A stretch of DNA of 64,000 nucleotides from Bremerella cremea (GTDB lineage Bacteria; Planctomycetota; Planctomycetia; Pirellulales; Pirellulaceae): the NCBI RefSeq assembly GCF_003335505.1, contig NZ_QPEX01000037.1, positions 1 through 64,000 on the forward strand, given 5' to 3'. Below, piece after piece: positions 1 through 8,988 of this stretch; the stretch's first letter is position 1, and each line of letters begins with the position of its first letter. The notes under the pieces are model-generated. The model made no database searches. It was not told the DNA's origin and saw only the letters and a list, made by a program, of their open reading frames with translations. Both the position numbers and the translations under genes were made by a program.

Positions 1-1
1 C

Positions 2-76
2 TTGGTCGGCGTCGGCGGTGTTGTTTACGGAGGCGTCGGTGGTGGCGGCGGTGGCCGTGGCGGTCGTCGTTATTAA
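2..76 (+). CDS. 3' end of a glycine-rich protein (partial)
   Basis: Only the last 24 codons lie in the window, running to a TAA at 74-76. The tail is almost entirely Gly, Val and Arg and ends in RRY. Such low-complexity Gly-rich ends are seen on small secreted or membrane proteins, but the family cannot be identified from this fragment. Confidence 0.5.
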   Translation: MVGVGGVVYGGVGGGGGGRGGRRY

Positions 77-351
77 TCGCCTCTCGCGATTTCTATCGCT
101 AGAGAGAAGTAGATTCCCTTCAATGGGTTGCGTGATTGCCTGACACAGGCTGCGCGAAACTTGAATGACCAGCTAGTGCGAACCTACCCGGTTCGCCGGC
201 TGTGACATTCGGTTTGGCCTGCTTTTGCTTAAGGCTGTTTCGTAATACGCAATCAGGGAATTACGCGTACAGAGTGATTGCTGTGATGGCGCATGCGTAA
301 GCGTGGATGACTGCGCACGCCATCTTTCGTGCCTATAGCCCCGGGGGAATT

Positions 352-510
352 GTGTCAAAGAACCAGAACACTGTAGAAAAACGACGACGAGAGTCTGAAA
401 AGAAACGTAAAGCAGAAGAGAAGAGAGAAAAGAGACGCGTGCGCAAGGAACAGCCAGACGCGGATGTCCCACCATCTTCGAGCATAGATAACGGTGCCGA
501 CCTGGACTAG
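352..510 (+). CDS. Small highly charged Lys/Arg/Glu-rich protein
   Basis: A 52-residue product starting at GTG 352, right after a G-rich stretch that could act as ribosome binding site; an in-frame ATG at 307 would add 15 residues of ordinary composition. The core is a run of alternating Lys, Arg and Glu (about residues 9-33), probably a single charged helix, followed by an acidic Pro/Ser tail. I recall similar short KRRRE-type proteins as recurrent in planctomycetes, but no function can be assigned. Nucleic-acid or ribosome contact is only a guess from charge. The stop overlaps the longest version of the next reading frame. Confidence 0.45.
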   Translation: MSKNQNTVEKRRRESEKKRKAEEKREKRRVRKEQPDADVPPSSSIDNGADLD

Positions 511-568
511 CAGGATGCTAGGATTCGTCCGAGATCATGTTTCCCAAACATTCCGCGAGGTTCCAAGC

Positions 569-781
569 ATGTTGTCTATTTCTGAAGTGAGTGTCCTGAG
601 AACGTTTCGCAAATTTTACATGGAGCCCGGTGAGATGCTGTGCTTCAATGGAGTCGATCTCGCAACTAAGACTCCGGCTTTAGATAGTCTGGTCAATAAA
701 GACTTTCTCATTCGCGAGAAATTCAACGGCGCTTTTTCTCTTACCCGCGCCGGTTATGTCAAGATGCGACATACCACTTAG
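569..781 (+). CDS. Hypothetical small protein
   Basis: A 70-residue product from ATG 569, chosen because GCGAGG sits about nine bases upstream. Longer in-frame starts exist at ATG 515 and GTG 494, the latter overlapping the previous gene. The C-terminal half (a helix-like stretch, then NKDFLIREKF and FSLTRAGYVKM) has the look of the recognition helix and wing of a small winged-helix domain, but this is a visual impression and no DNA-binding motif is certain. It lies downstream of the charged small gene in the same direction. Confidence 0.4.
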   Translation: MLSISEVSVLRTFRKFYMEPGEMLCFNGVDLATKTPALDSLVNKDFLIREKFNGAFSLTRAGYVKMRHTT

Positions 782-871
782 GTCTGCCCGAAAGAATCGT
801 TGACGCTTCTCACTCAGCAATAGAGTACGGAAGCGATACTGGGATTTGGTGACCGCTGCTGTTGCCTTGGC

Positions 872-1750
872 TTATTTGCTGTCCTGCTTTTGCGGGGGTG
901 CAGGAAGTGAGTCCAGGAATCGATCAAGCTGTTGCAGATATTCTCCTGTGATCCAGTTGTTGTGACCGGCGTTGTCGATGGTGACCCACTGCTTCGGCTG
1001 GTTGGCTGCCTGGAACAGCTTTTCGGCCAAAGCAATAGGAATCGTACGGTCTGCGTTGCCGTGACTTTGCAGCAAAGGCCCCTGATACTGGGCGATTGCT
1101 GTGACCGAGTCGAGTTTAGAGCGTGAGACCAGCCAAGCAAGTCTCGGATAGTGAACGGCCGCCACTTCGCGAAGCGATGGAAACGTGCTTTGCAAGATCA
1201 ATGCGCGTGGTTTCGCCTGAGCGGCCAATGCCGTCGCGACCGCTCCGCCGAGTGATTCTCCCATTAAGATCACGTCGGAATCGTTGACTTTCGCTAACTC
1301 ACACAACTTGGCCCGCGCGGCCGTTGCATCTTGCAAGACACCTTTGACCGACGGTTTACCTTCACTCTTGCCGTAGCCTCGGTAGTCGAACGCGAAGACC
1401 GACAAGCGGGCTTTACGCTGCAAATAGCGAATCCAATCGACCCGCGTAGCGATGTTACCCGCATTGCCGTGGGCTAATAGGAGGACGCCTCGTGGCTCTT
1501 CACACGGGCAATACCAACCATGCAGTTGCGTGCCATCTTCGGCCTGAAAAGTCACGTCCTCAAACGTCTCGCCTTCCGGCTGCCAATCCCCCTCCGGGAA
1601 CTTCGCAGGAAAGAAGAGCAGCAGTTCATCCAGAGGAACCATAGACGTTGTCGCATTGTGCTGAGAGTGGCAAGTTCGAGCAATGGTTGTTGTGGCCAAA
1701 ACGGCACCTAGAATCAAGCCTGTCCACCAAAAACGATTCCGGTCCTTCAT
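872..1750 (-). CDS. Alpha/beta hydrolase, membrane-anchored or secreted
   Basis: 292 residues from ATG 1750, which has GGAG about eight bases upstream; an in-frame start at 1861 would add 37 unlikely residues. Residues 8-26 form a hydrophobic signal/anchor segment. The hydrolase core shows the oxyanion-loop motif HGNAGN (94-99), nucleophile elbow GESLGG (Ser166), acidic residue in GNAD (Asp234) and catalytic His in NAGHNNW (His263), the order seen in BEM46/ABHD13-like serine hydrolases. The substrate is unknown; these families include esterases and thioesterases. It is transcribed away from the small upstream genes and converges with nothing obvious. Family confidence is high, substrate confidence low. 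Confidence 0.85.
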   Translation of the reverse strand: MKDRNRFWWTGLILGAVLATTTIARTCHSQHNATTSMVPLDELLLFFPAKFPEGDWQPEGETFEDVTFQAEDGTQLHGWYCPCEEPRGVLLLAHGNAGNIATRVDWIRYLQRKARLSVFAFDYRGYGKSEGKPSVKGVLQDATAARAKLCELAKVNDSDVILMGESLGGAVATALAAQAKPRALILQSTFPSLREVAAVHYPRLAWLVSRSKLDSVTAIAQYQGPLLQSHGNADRTIPIALAEKLFQAANQPKQWVTIDNAGHNNWITGEYLQQLDRFLDSLPAPPQKQDSK

Positions 1751-1976
1751 TGCGACACTCCGGGAAACATGCTGTTTCGAGAACATTGAGGTCTGCGCCA
1801 CCAAGCCAATAGGGGCGACCAACGGCAGCCCCGGACTCGTGGCAAGTTGGCCCATAGTCATGTTGGATTACCGGCGCAGACATCAAAGACATCGATTTCA
1901 GTTTACTAAACGTGAACATAATTTGCTGGATTAAGACACGTCACACCTCGCGGCTGCCGGGCGAAATGCTGCGCTG

Positions 1977-4508
1977 TTAGAAAGGGCTCTCGTCCTGAAA
2001 AGGGTTTTCCTCTGCCGGCGGGGGCGTTTCGGCAGCAGGCTGGCCGAGGCCAAAGGGATCGTCGTCGGAGGGCTTGGGTGGGGGCGTTGGTGCTTGGTCG
2101 ATTGGTGCTGAAGTGCTGGGGAGTGGTGTCGTTCGCTGGTGGTGAAGTTCGCGATAAGAGCCAGCCAGCAATCGATCTTCTCGCCCCTCGCCTGCCTCGA
2201 TAATAATCGCCGATTTGGCCAGCACGTGGCGCTGCTTCACGTTGATGACATGACAACGGGTTTGGCATAAGCCGCAACCGACGCACTTATCGGCGAGAAC
2301 CAGCGGAGCGGCGTACCCGGTTCCTTCCACGGGTTGCCCTTGGGCGTCCAGTTCGACGCATACCTGGGTATATTCGATAGCGTGATAACCGGCGGCCGTA
2401 CATTCCTGCACGCACAGATCGCATGCTTCCTTCCCGGCGAAAGGAAGACAAGTTTGTTCGTTGACGATCGCCAGTCCCATGCGGGCAAAGCGTTTTTCTT
2501 CCAATGGCAACGGGCGAATCGCTCCGGTGGGACAAACCTGTCCGCAAGCATTGCAACTCGACTCGCATCCAGCCCAATCCGCATTGACGAGCGGAGTCCA
2601 CAGCCCTTCGAGACCTTGCTGAAAGCTCTCTGGCTGCAGCACGTTGTTAGGGCACGCTTTGAAGCACTCGCCGCAGCGAATGCACATTTGCAAAAACTCA
2701 CGCTCTGGCACGCTACCCGGCGGACGTACCGGCAGCCAAGGGGTACGCGAATCGTTCGGTACGATCGGTAGTTCGCTAGGAAGCTGAGCCCCGGTAGCTT
2801 TCGTTCCAAGAGCAACCGCCGTCCCTCCCACCACTGCAGCCGTAGAACCGATTGCCAATGATAGAAAGCCACGTCTTCCGATGGCGGTTTCTTGCGTGGG
2901 TGGATCGTTCTCGACTTTCAATTCAACCAGGTTCCAACGTTCGACAAACTTAATTGCATGCGTGGGGCAAACGCCTGCGCAGGTTTGGCAAAGCGTGCAA
3001 TCGGTTTCGCGGGTGGTGAAGTCTGGCTTGATGGCGTCGAACGGGCAGACTTCGACACATTTGTTGCAATGAATACAGCTGGTTTCGACCTTGCGTTCGG
3101 TTAGGCGAAACAAATTCCCGAGAGAAAACAACGCGCCGCTGGGGCAAACGTACTTGCACCAGAAACGAGGCCGCAAAAATCCCAAACAGAGCACGCCGAA
3201 GAACAGCCCAATAGAAACTGCTTGCCCCAGATTGAATCCGGGAATCAAATGCCAACCACGTCCCAGGCCGGTTTGCAGCGGCTCGAATAGAAAAAGTAGC
3301 CCGCGGGTAATGACCGGGATGGCGGAAAAGAAGCCTGAAATCAGTACGCCGAACATCGCCGAGATCAAAATGGTGATCAGCAAATAATATTTGATATGCA
3401 CCCACCAGCCATCGCCCGGAACCTGAAAGCGGCGCGTCCGTCCGGTGACTGCCCAATCGAACAAATCGATGGTGGTTCCCAAGGGACATAAGTAGCCGCA
3501 AAACCCTCGCGGAATCAGCACGCAAACCAGTAAGATGGCAGCCGCACTCGCCAGCGACCAAACCCAGCTGCGCGAGGCAATGGCCGTCGAAAGACTAACC
3601 AGCGGATCGATCATTAAGAAAGTTTCGGCGGGCAGCCACTCTTTGGCGGCCAAGTTGTCGGCATAATGGGCCGGCCACGCGGTAGGGTCGTGCTTGTACA
3701 AGCCAAACGTTTGCTCCCCTGCCCCACCCAAGATCAACTGCACCATTGCCGGTGTGGTCTCGCCGTTAGGTGAAAGGGCAAGCACCGTACTGCTTGCTTC
3801 TCCTGGCGTCACCTCCGCAATATGAAACTCGCCGAGCAAAAGATCTTCGTCGCCCGTAAGCGGTTGAGTTGGTTGTCGCACGACGAAGAGTGATTCCCCT
3901 TGCACCAGGCCATTTTTCTCGGCCTGGGCGGCTTCCCAGGTAAACAGGTTCTGGGCTTGGTCGAATCCGACGTACCGCCAGCCTTCGCTGATCGCTTGAG
4001 TGTTTACCGGCCGGGCGTCGTATGGCCAGCAGGTGTAAAAGAAGAGGGCACAGAAGGTGACCAGGCAAATTCCTTGTACCAGCCGCCGCACTGGCGAGGC
4101 CAACCAAGAAGGGCCGATTGCACGTAGCCAACGACGAAGCGGCCCACGCTTTTTCTTCGCCCAATCCGATTGCCAACCCTTGGGAACGAGAACGCGAAAC
4201 AGTTGACCGCAGAGCGATGACGCTGCTGGTGTGCTGGTAGCCTGACGACGTAGCATCGGTACGTACCAATCAAGCCGCAGTATGGCGGTGGTGCGACGAT
4301 CGAAAGCGGTAAGCAGCGCGATCAGGGACATCGCGGTTAGTGTGCCCAGAATGGTCCAGCAGAACGCCGGATGCTTTTGCGCCCAGGCCTGCCAGCTTGA
4401 TGTGGGCGGCTCCTCTGGGTGTGTTAGCACCACGCCAAGCACCACCACGAAGGCCCCCAGGGCAATCGCTAAAGCGAGAGGTTTCCAGCGGGTGAGGTGC
4501 TTCTTCAT
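1977..4508 (-). CDS. NapH/NosR-like membrane polyferredoxin fused to NapG-like ferredoxin
   Basis: 843 residues. Membrane segments near 10-30, 50-70 and 142-160 precede an extracytoplasmic loop (about 163-300); further membrane segments at about 310-450 carry NapH/NosR-type CxxxCP motifs (Cys337/341 and Cys451/455). Two 4Fe-4S sets follow (Cys478-481-484-488 and Cys504-507-510-514). Next comes a twin-arginine-like stretch, RRGFLS at 545-550 plus a hydrophobic run, then four more Cys clusters (609-619, 648-659, 696-703, 742-752) as in NapG. The tail is Pro-rich. Known NapG and NapH are separate proteins that pass quinol electrons to periplasmic reductases; here both appear joined. The next gene upstream, with an FMN-binding domain, is a likely electron partner. 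No terminal reductase is visible nearby. Confidence 0.85.
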   Translation of the reverse strand: MKKHLTRWKPLALAIALGAFVVVLGVVLTHPEEPPTSSWQAWAQKHPAFCWTILGTLTAMSLIALLTAFDRRTTAILRLDWYVPMLRRQATSTPAASSLCGQLFRVLVPKGWQSDWAKKKRGPLRRWLRAIGPSWLASPVRRLVQGICLVTFCALFFYTCWPYDARPVNTQAISEGWRYVGFDQAQNLFTWEAAQAEKNGLVQGESLFVVRQPTQPLTGDEDLLLGEFHIAEVTPGEASSTVLALSPNGETTPAMVQLILGGAGEQTFGLYKHDPTAWPAHYADNLAAKEWLPAETFLMIDPLVSLSTAIASRSWVWSLASAAAILLVCVLIPRGFCGYLCPLGTTIDLFDWAVTGRTRRFQVPGDGWWVHIKYYLLITILISAMFGVLISGFFSAIPVITRGLLFLFEPLQTGLGRGWHLIPGFNLGQAVSIGLFFGVLCLGFLRPRFWCKYVCPSGALFSLGNLFRLTERKVETSCIHCNKCVEVCPFDAIKPDFTTRETDCTLCQTCAGVCPTHAIKFVERWNLVELKVENDPPTQETAIGRRGFLSLAIGSTAAVVGGTAVALGTKATGAQLPSELPIVPNDSRTPWLPVRPPGSVPEREFLQMCIRCGECFKACPNNVLQPESFQQGLEGLWTPLVNADWAGCESSCNACGQVCPTGAIRPLPLEEKRFARMGLAIVNEQTCLPFAGKEACDLCVQECTAAGYHAIEYTQVCVELDAQGQPVEGTGYAAPLVLADKCVGCGLCQTRCHVINVKQRHVLAKSAIIIEAGEGREDRLLAGSYRELHHQRTTPLPSTSAPIDQAPTPPPKPSDDDPFGLGQPAAETPPPAEENPFQDESPF

Positions 4509-4590
4509 GCTGGGGATCGGCTTTACGAAAGTCGGTTACGTATTGCTGACGAAAGTTTGAAAGCAAAGGAAGAGGTTCTTTTCACGAGCA

Positions 4591-5877
4591 CTATTTCGCC
4601 CCTTGCGCCAGTGCTTTGGCTGTCGCGTTGACGATGGCCTGGGAAGTGATCGTGGCGCCGCTGGTTCCGTCGATGTTGCGATAACTTTGCTGCTCGACAA
4701 TCTGCTGAGGTGTGTCGGTTAAGGCAGCGTAGAACTGTTTTTCCCGATGCTTGGTAACTTTGACCTGCGTGATGCGGGCATTGTTGACGGTGACTTCGAC
4801 TTCCAGCGGGCCGTTATAACCGGTGGCCGATTGGCGATACTTGCCGTCCGCCACTTTGCTGACGTCGGCTTGGTCGAACAACCGAATCGCTTCAATCGCC
4901 TCCGCCGCGCGGCCTTTATAGCGAGAGAGATATTCCTGGTTGCGAGCCTGGTTTTTGTCGAGCACTTTCTGATAGTAGGCGATCGCCTCGTCTAGCCGAC
5001 CTGCTGCGCGAAGCGCGTCGCCAGCGTTGAGCCAGGCTTCGTTGAACAGCGATGTCTTTTCAAACGATTGCGTCACGGCCAAGGCCTTGTCGACCTCGCC
5101 CATGTCGCCGTACAGCTTGATCGCACTGATATGCAGCCGATTTCCCGCGAGTGCTTGCATGGCCAGCGATTTGCTGCCTAAACGCCAGTAACATTCGCAC
5201 AAATGAATGCCGGGTTCGGTGGTTGGTTGGGCATCGGCTTGTTGCAGCCAATAAGCGGCCCGTTCATAATCTTGCAGCAATTGGAAGTACATGACGCCCA
5301 GTTTTTCCTTGTCGCGCTGCAGCAAATCAGGCTCGTTTTGGTGCAAATCAAGGCAGTGGTAAACCAACTTGATCCCTGGCCGCCAGCGCGAAACGTTGGG
5401 ATTGACGCGGCCCCAAATGTATTGGCCAATGTTCTTTGACTCGTCCCAAGGTCCGCCCGGATTTTTTGGCCAAGTCATATCTAGAGTCGCGGGATGATTC
5501 ATTTCGGTGGTGGCTAACCAATCTGGCACGCTGGCCCCAATGGTATCGATTCGCTGCTGCACCTTTTCCGCTGTGCGGACAACTCGCGCAGTGGCTGCCG
5601 CTTCTTTCTCCGTAAGTACGAACCGTTTGCCTTTCAGTGTTACAGCGTGAACCTTGGCGTATGCGATGGTCTGGGTAACTTCCTTACCAGCGATCTTGAA
5701 CTTGAAGTCGAACTCTTGGTTCGGTTTGCGGATTTCGAGAATCTCTCCCTGCACCTCCGTCCCGTTCAGAAACTCGACCAAATCTTCTGCGACGGAAAGC
5801 GACGACCAGAAAAAGACCAGGCTCAGGCTGATGGCCAAGCAAAAAAACAAATTGTTCTTGGTGGGGACAAGCATCAT
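4591..5877 (-). CDS. Secreted TPR protein with C-terminal FMN-binding (flavinylated) domain
   Basis: 428 residues from ATG 5877 (ATG 5874 is equally possible; a 5973 start would put 32 residues before the signal peptide). A signal peptide ends near SVAED. A short beta-rich region follows, then TPR-like helical repeats (the segment with GDALRAAGRLDEAIAYYQKV is a clear one), and a C-terminal FMN_bind domain. That domain carries SGATITS, matching the flavinylation motif [ST]GA[ST]x[ST], where ApbE links FMN covalently to the last Thr. It lies 82 bases upstream of the polyferredoxin gene in the same direction, so the two probably form an extracytoplasmic electron-transfer unit. No apbE gene is in the window. 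Confidence 0.8.
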   Translation of the reverse strand: MMLVPTKNNLFFCLAISLSLVFFWSSLSVAEDLVEFLNGTEVQGEILEIRKPNQEFDFKFKIAGKEVTQTIAYAKVHAVTLKGKRFVLTEKEAAATARVVRTAEKVQQRIDTIGASVPDWLATTEMNHPATLDMTWPKNPGGPWDESKNIGQYIWGRVNPNVSRWRPGIKLVYHCLDLHQNEPDLLQRDKEKLGVMYFQLLQDYERAAYWLQQADAQPTTEPGIHLCECYWRLGSKSLAMQALAGNRLHISAIKLYGDMGEVDKALAVTQSFEKTSLFNEAWLNAGDALRAAGRLDEAIAYYQKVLDKNQARNQEYLSRYKGRAAEAIEAIRLFDQADVSKVADGKYRQSATGYNGPLEVEVTVNNARITQVKVTKHREKQFYAALTDTPQQIVEQQSYRNIDGTSGATITSQAIVNATAKALAQGAK

Positions 5878-6003
5878 TCGTCTTCGGTAGAAAGGCGGGC
5901 GGAAAAGAGGCGAATAAGTAGCGACGTGAGGGGCGATTCGGTTATAAATCAATTGAGCAAGCTTCGCTCTCACCGATCGAAACCAGCGCGGCTATAACCG
6001 AGA

Positions 6004-6046
6004 ACCTGATTTACTGAATGCCGGCACAGCATTCAGTAAATCAGGT
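6004..6046. repeat. Perfect 18-bp inverted repeat between divergent genes
   Basis: Arms 6004-6021 and 6029-6046 are perfect reverse complements around a 7-base loop. The site lies between the divergent starts at 5877 and 6186, about 130-140 bases from each, so it is not an ordinary terminator between convergent genes. It could be an operator for a dimeric regulator, a dispersed palindrome, or a terminator isolating antisense transcription. Confidence 0.7.
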
Positions 6047-6185
6047 CACTCGCCAGCCGGATTTTACCAGCCAGCGCAGGCGATTCAATGAGCAAACGTT
6101 CCCCTCCCCCTCTGCAGCGGATGAAATGAATGCGTCTTCGCTGCCATTTGCCTGCTTCACTCCTTATTCTTATTGAAAGAAGATC

Positions 6186-7052
6186 ATGCGTCGTCACTCT
6201 GTTTGGCTGTTTACCGGTTGGTTTCTGCTGTTAGCGTTGGCAGGAAACGTGGTTGCCCAAGAGACCGCGCCGCCCCAGCATCAGGAAGTGATCTATGGCC
6301 ACAAAGATGGCCTGGCGATGACGTTTGATGTTTTTCAGCCCGATGAAAAGCCCAATGGTGCAGCGGTTGTTTTTATTGTCAGCGGTGGTTGGTTCTCGAA
6401 ATGGTCTCCGCCGCAGCAAACGCGAATGTCAATGAGCCCCTTCCTGGCAAGTGGGTATACCGGCTTTGCGGTGCGGCATGGAAGCAGTCCGCGCTATTCG
6501 ATTGCCGAAGCGGTATCCGACGTACGGCAAGCGGTCCGAACGATTCGTCGCGATGCCAAACAGTACGGCATCGATCCCGATCGGATTGGTGTTTACGGGA
6601 TGAGTGCCGGAGGACATCTGACGTTGATGCTGGCCACCACCGGAGACGATGGCAACCCGAACGCCGGTGATCCGCTGGAAAGAGTGAGCAGCCGCATCAC
6701 CGCTGGGGTCGCTTTTGTCCCGCCGAGCGACATTACTTCGTACGTTTGGAGTACCCCAGGGCTGGCCGAGCAATACCGCCGATTCCCGGCGCTCGACATC
6801 TCGAAAGGAGAAGCCCAAGCGGTCTCGCCTCTCTTTTTCGTAACCGAGGACGACGCCCCTTGCTTAGTCATCTCAGGCGGCAAAGATACGTTGGTCTTGC
6901 CGGAACAAGGAAAGTGGATTCACGATAAGCTGGACGAGGCTGGCGTCGAGAACAAGTTTATCGTCTACGAAAACTCGGGGCACGGCTTAGAAAAGAACAT
7001 ACCCCAAGCGGTCAACGAAGCGGTAATGTGGTTCGATAAGTATTTGCAGTAG
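6186..7052 (+). CDS. Secreted alpha/beta hydrolase (esterase/lipase-like)
   Basis: 288 residues starting with a signal peptide (MRR, hydrophobic core, cleavage near VVAQE). The fold resembles the acetylesterase/BD-FAE group: a GGW oxyanion motif (residues 67-69), nucleophile elbow GMSAGG (Ser140), acid in GGKD (Asp234) and His266 in SGHG. The start ATG follows GAAAGAAGATC, an acceptable ribosome binding site. A second secreted esterase follows in the same direction after 140 bases. A role in deacylating extracellular polysaccharide or plant/algal esters is inferred from signal peptide and context only. Confidence 0.85.
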   Translation: MRRHSVWLFTGWFLLLALAGNVVAQETAPPQHQEVIYGHKDGLAMTFDVFQPDEKPNGAAVVFIVSGGWFSKWSPPQQTRMSMSPFLASGYTGFAVRHGSSPRYSIAEAVSDVRQAVRTIRRDAKQYGIDPDRIGVYGMSAGGHLTLMLATTGDDGNPNAGDPLERVSSRITAGVAFVPPSDITSYVWSTPGLAEQYRRFPALDISKGEAQAVSPLFFVTEDDAPCLVISGGKDTLVLPEQGKWIHDKLDEAGVENKFIVYENSGHGLEKNIPQAVNEAVMWFDKYLQ

Positions 7053-7192
7053 CCAAGCGCTGGCTAAGGTGAAATTAGAGGGGGTTGTGTAAGGAATCAT
7101 CGGCTGAAAAGTTGCTGAGGGGTATTCGAGGGGAGTATCTTGAGGGAGAATTCGCTTCCCCTCTTTGCTCCTCATGCGTTAGGAATTGTCTT

Positions 7193-8134
7193 ATGAAATT
7201 GATGCCCCACTGCTTGCTGGTCCCTTTTCTTCTGCTAGGAACCGTTGTGTTACCAGTTTCGGCTCAGGACGGAGAACGTCCTAATCGTCGCGGTGGTTTT
7301 GGTGGTCCCATTGTGCTGGCCGAGGATGACGTCGCGTTCTACCAAGCACCTCCTCAGGGCTTTAAGACCGAGCGCGAGGACATTCCGCATGGCAAGCTAG
7401 AAATGGTTGAGTACGAATCGAAAACGGTTGGTACCAAGCGGAAGATGCAAGTTTACACGCCGCCTGGTTATTCGGCGGATAAGAAATACCCCGTCCTCTA
7501 TCTGTTGCATGGCATTGGCGGGGACGAGACCGAATGGCAACGTTTTGCCAATGTCAACGTGATGCTCGATAACCTGATCGCCGACAGGAAAGCGGTCCCC
7601 ATGATTGTGGTGATGCCCAACGGCAGGGCTCAAAAGAATGATCGGGCAGAAGGGAACGTGTTTGCCAGTGCTCCGTCATTCGCGACGTTCGAGAAGGACT
7701 TGTTGGACGATGTCATTCCAGCGATCGACGCGAAGTACTCGGTAGAAGCCGATGCCGAGCACCGCGCACTGGCGGGACTTTCGATGGGCGGGGGACAAAC
7801 GCTGAACTTTGGGCTGACGCACTTAGATACGTTTGCTTGGATCGGGGCGTTCTCTTCGGCACCGAATACGAAACCAGCCAAAGAATTGGTTTCTGATGTC
7901 GACGCGCTCAAGAAGCATGCCAAGTTGATTGTGCTGACTTGTGGCAATAAGGATGGCCTGATCAACATCTCGCAGCGGATGCACAAGTTCCTGCAAGAGA
8001 ACGAAGTCGAGCATGTGTGGCATGTCGATGAACACGCACACGATCCGCAGCACTGGAGCAACAGTCTGTATTGGTTTGCTCAGAATATCTTTCAAGACCA
8101 GCCAGCGGCTCAGGATGCTGCCGCGAAGAACTAA
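7193..8134 (+). CDS. Secreted CE1/esterase D-type esterase
   Basis: 313 residues from ATG 7193 (AGGA upstream; an in-frame start at 7085 would place 36 residues before the signal peptide). The signal peptide ends near PVSAQ. The body is a putative-esterase (PF00756-like) domain: strand with YTPPGY, oxyanion motif LLHGIGGDE, nucleophile elbow GLSMGG (Ser197), Asp254 in GNKD, and a His cluster near 281-287 followed by WSNSLYW. Feruloyl/acetyl-xylan esterases and S-formylglutathione hydrolases share this fold; the signal peptide favours an extracellular polysaccharide-linked ester. It is related in architecture to the esterase at 21297-22478. Confidence 0.85.
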   Translation: MKLMPHCLLVPFLLLGTVVLPVSAQDGERPNRRGGFGGPIVLAEDDVAFYQAPPQGFKTEREDIPHGKLEMVEYESKTVGTKRKMQVYTPPGYSADKKYPVLYLLHGIGGDETEWQRFANVNVMLDNLIADRKAVPMIVVMPNGRAQKNDRAEGNVFASAPSFATFEKDLLDDVIPAIDAKYSVEADAEHRALAGLSMGGGQTLNFGLTHLDTFAWIGAFSSAPNTKPAKELVSDVDALKKHAKLIVLTCGNKDGLINISQRMHKFLQENEVEHVWHVDEHAHDPQHWSNSLYWFAQNIFQDQPAAQDAAAKN

Positions 8135-8168
8135 CGTTTTTCGCCTCGCAAGCGTTCTCTGGCTTTTC

Positions 8169-8197
8169 GCACGCCATGCACCCATTGCATGGCGTGC
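8169..8197 (+). terminator. 12-bp stem hairpin after the esterase gene
   Basis: Arms 8169-8180 and 8186-8197 pair perfectly around a 5-base loop and are followed by TTGTTTA. It lies 35 bases after the esterase stop. The stem contains GCCATG/CATGGC, as do the dispersed palindromes elsewhere in the window, so it may be both repeat and terminator. Confidence 0.6.
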
Positions 8198-8424
8198 TTG
8201 TTTACGGGCCTGGTTTTAGTGATCGCGGAAATCGGTATACTACCCCGCGAATGAATTTCTCAGGTTCCGCCGATCGTGCTTGTTTCGGTTGGTGGCTTAT
8301 TGAATTGGACGCTGCCAAGCGAACATGGGCAGCCGGCGGTTGCCGTACGATTCGCGTGCTGACAGCCTGGCCCGGCTTGCGATTGCGTCGGCAGAATTCA
8401 ATAAATGTCTATAAGGTTAAGTTG

Positions 8425-8988
8425 ATGGCGAAGATTCTGGTGCTCTACCATTCCAACAGCGGCAACACGCAGCGAATGGCCCAGTTGGTGGCCGAAGGGG
8501 CTGGCTTGGTTGCGGGAAGCGAAGTTCGCCTGCGTGATATTTCCGAGGCCGATCACACCGACCTTGCGTGGTGCGACGGAATTGCTGTCGGCTCGCCCAC
8601 CAACTACGGCAGTGTCAGTTGGCAGATGAAGAAGTGGTGGGACGAGCAGCCGATTGAAAATTGGGGTCAGCGAGACGGCAAGATTGGCTGTGTCTTCAGT
8701 TCTGCTGGGGCTTGGGGAGGAGGCCAGGAATGGACTTGCCTGGCGCTGCTTTCCATTTTGATGAACTACGGTTTTCTCGTCTTCGGGCTAACCGATTACA
8801 CCGGCATCAAATTCTCGGCCCATTATGGCGCGATCGTGGCTGGTGCGCCGCGAGAAGAAAAAGAACAACAAGCGTGCCGTCGACTAGGCCAGCGTTTGGC
8901 AGAGTGGGCAACGACCATGATCGATGGCAAAGCGGAATCGCACCCACTCAAACAATCGTACGACCGGTTTGGCGACTTGGGAAAATAG
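8425..8988 (+). CDS. Flavodoxin-like NAD(P)H:quinone oxidoreductase (WrbA-like)
   Basis: 187 residues from ATG 8425. The N-terminus has the FMN phosphate-binding loop HSNSGNTQRMA after a short strand, then GSPTNYGSVSWQMKKWWD and FSSAGAWGGGQEW, both typical of WrbA-type flavoproteins that bind FMN and reduce quinones by two electrons. A long in-frame extension to 8071 exists but overlaps the preceding esterase and lacks sense. Function as a quinone reductase is known for the family; the physiological partner here is unknown. Cytoplasmic, no signal peptide. Confidence 0.85.
   Translation: MAKILVLYHSNSGNTQRMAQLVAEGAGLVAGSEVRLRDISEADHTDLAWCDGIAVGSPTNYGSVSWQMKKWWDEQPIENWGQRDGKIGCVFSSAGAWGGGQEWTCLALLSILMNYGFLVFGLTDYTGIKFSAHYGAIVAGAPREEKEQQACRRLGQRLAEWATTMIDGKAESHPLKQSYDRFGDLGK

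Noticed and set aside
2334..2771. Plus-strand frame inside the polyferredoxin gene
   Set aside because: Complementary shadow of the strongly supported Cys-rich gene.
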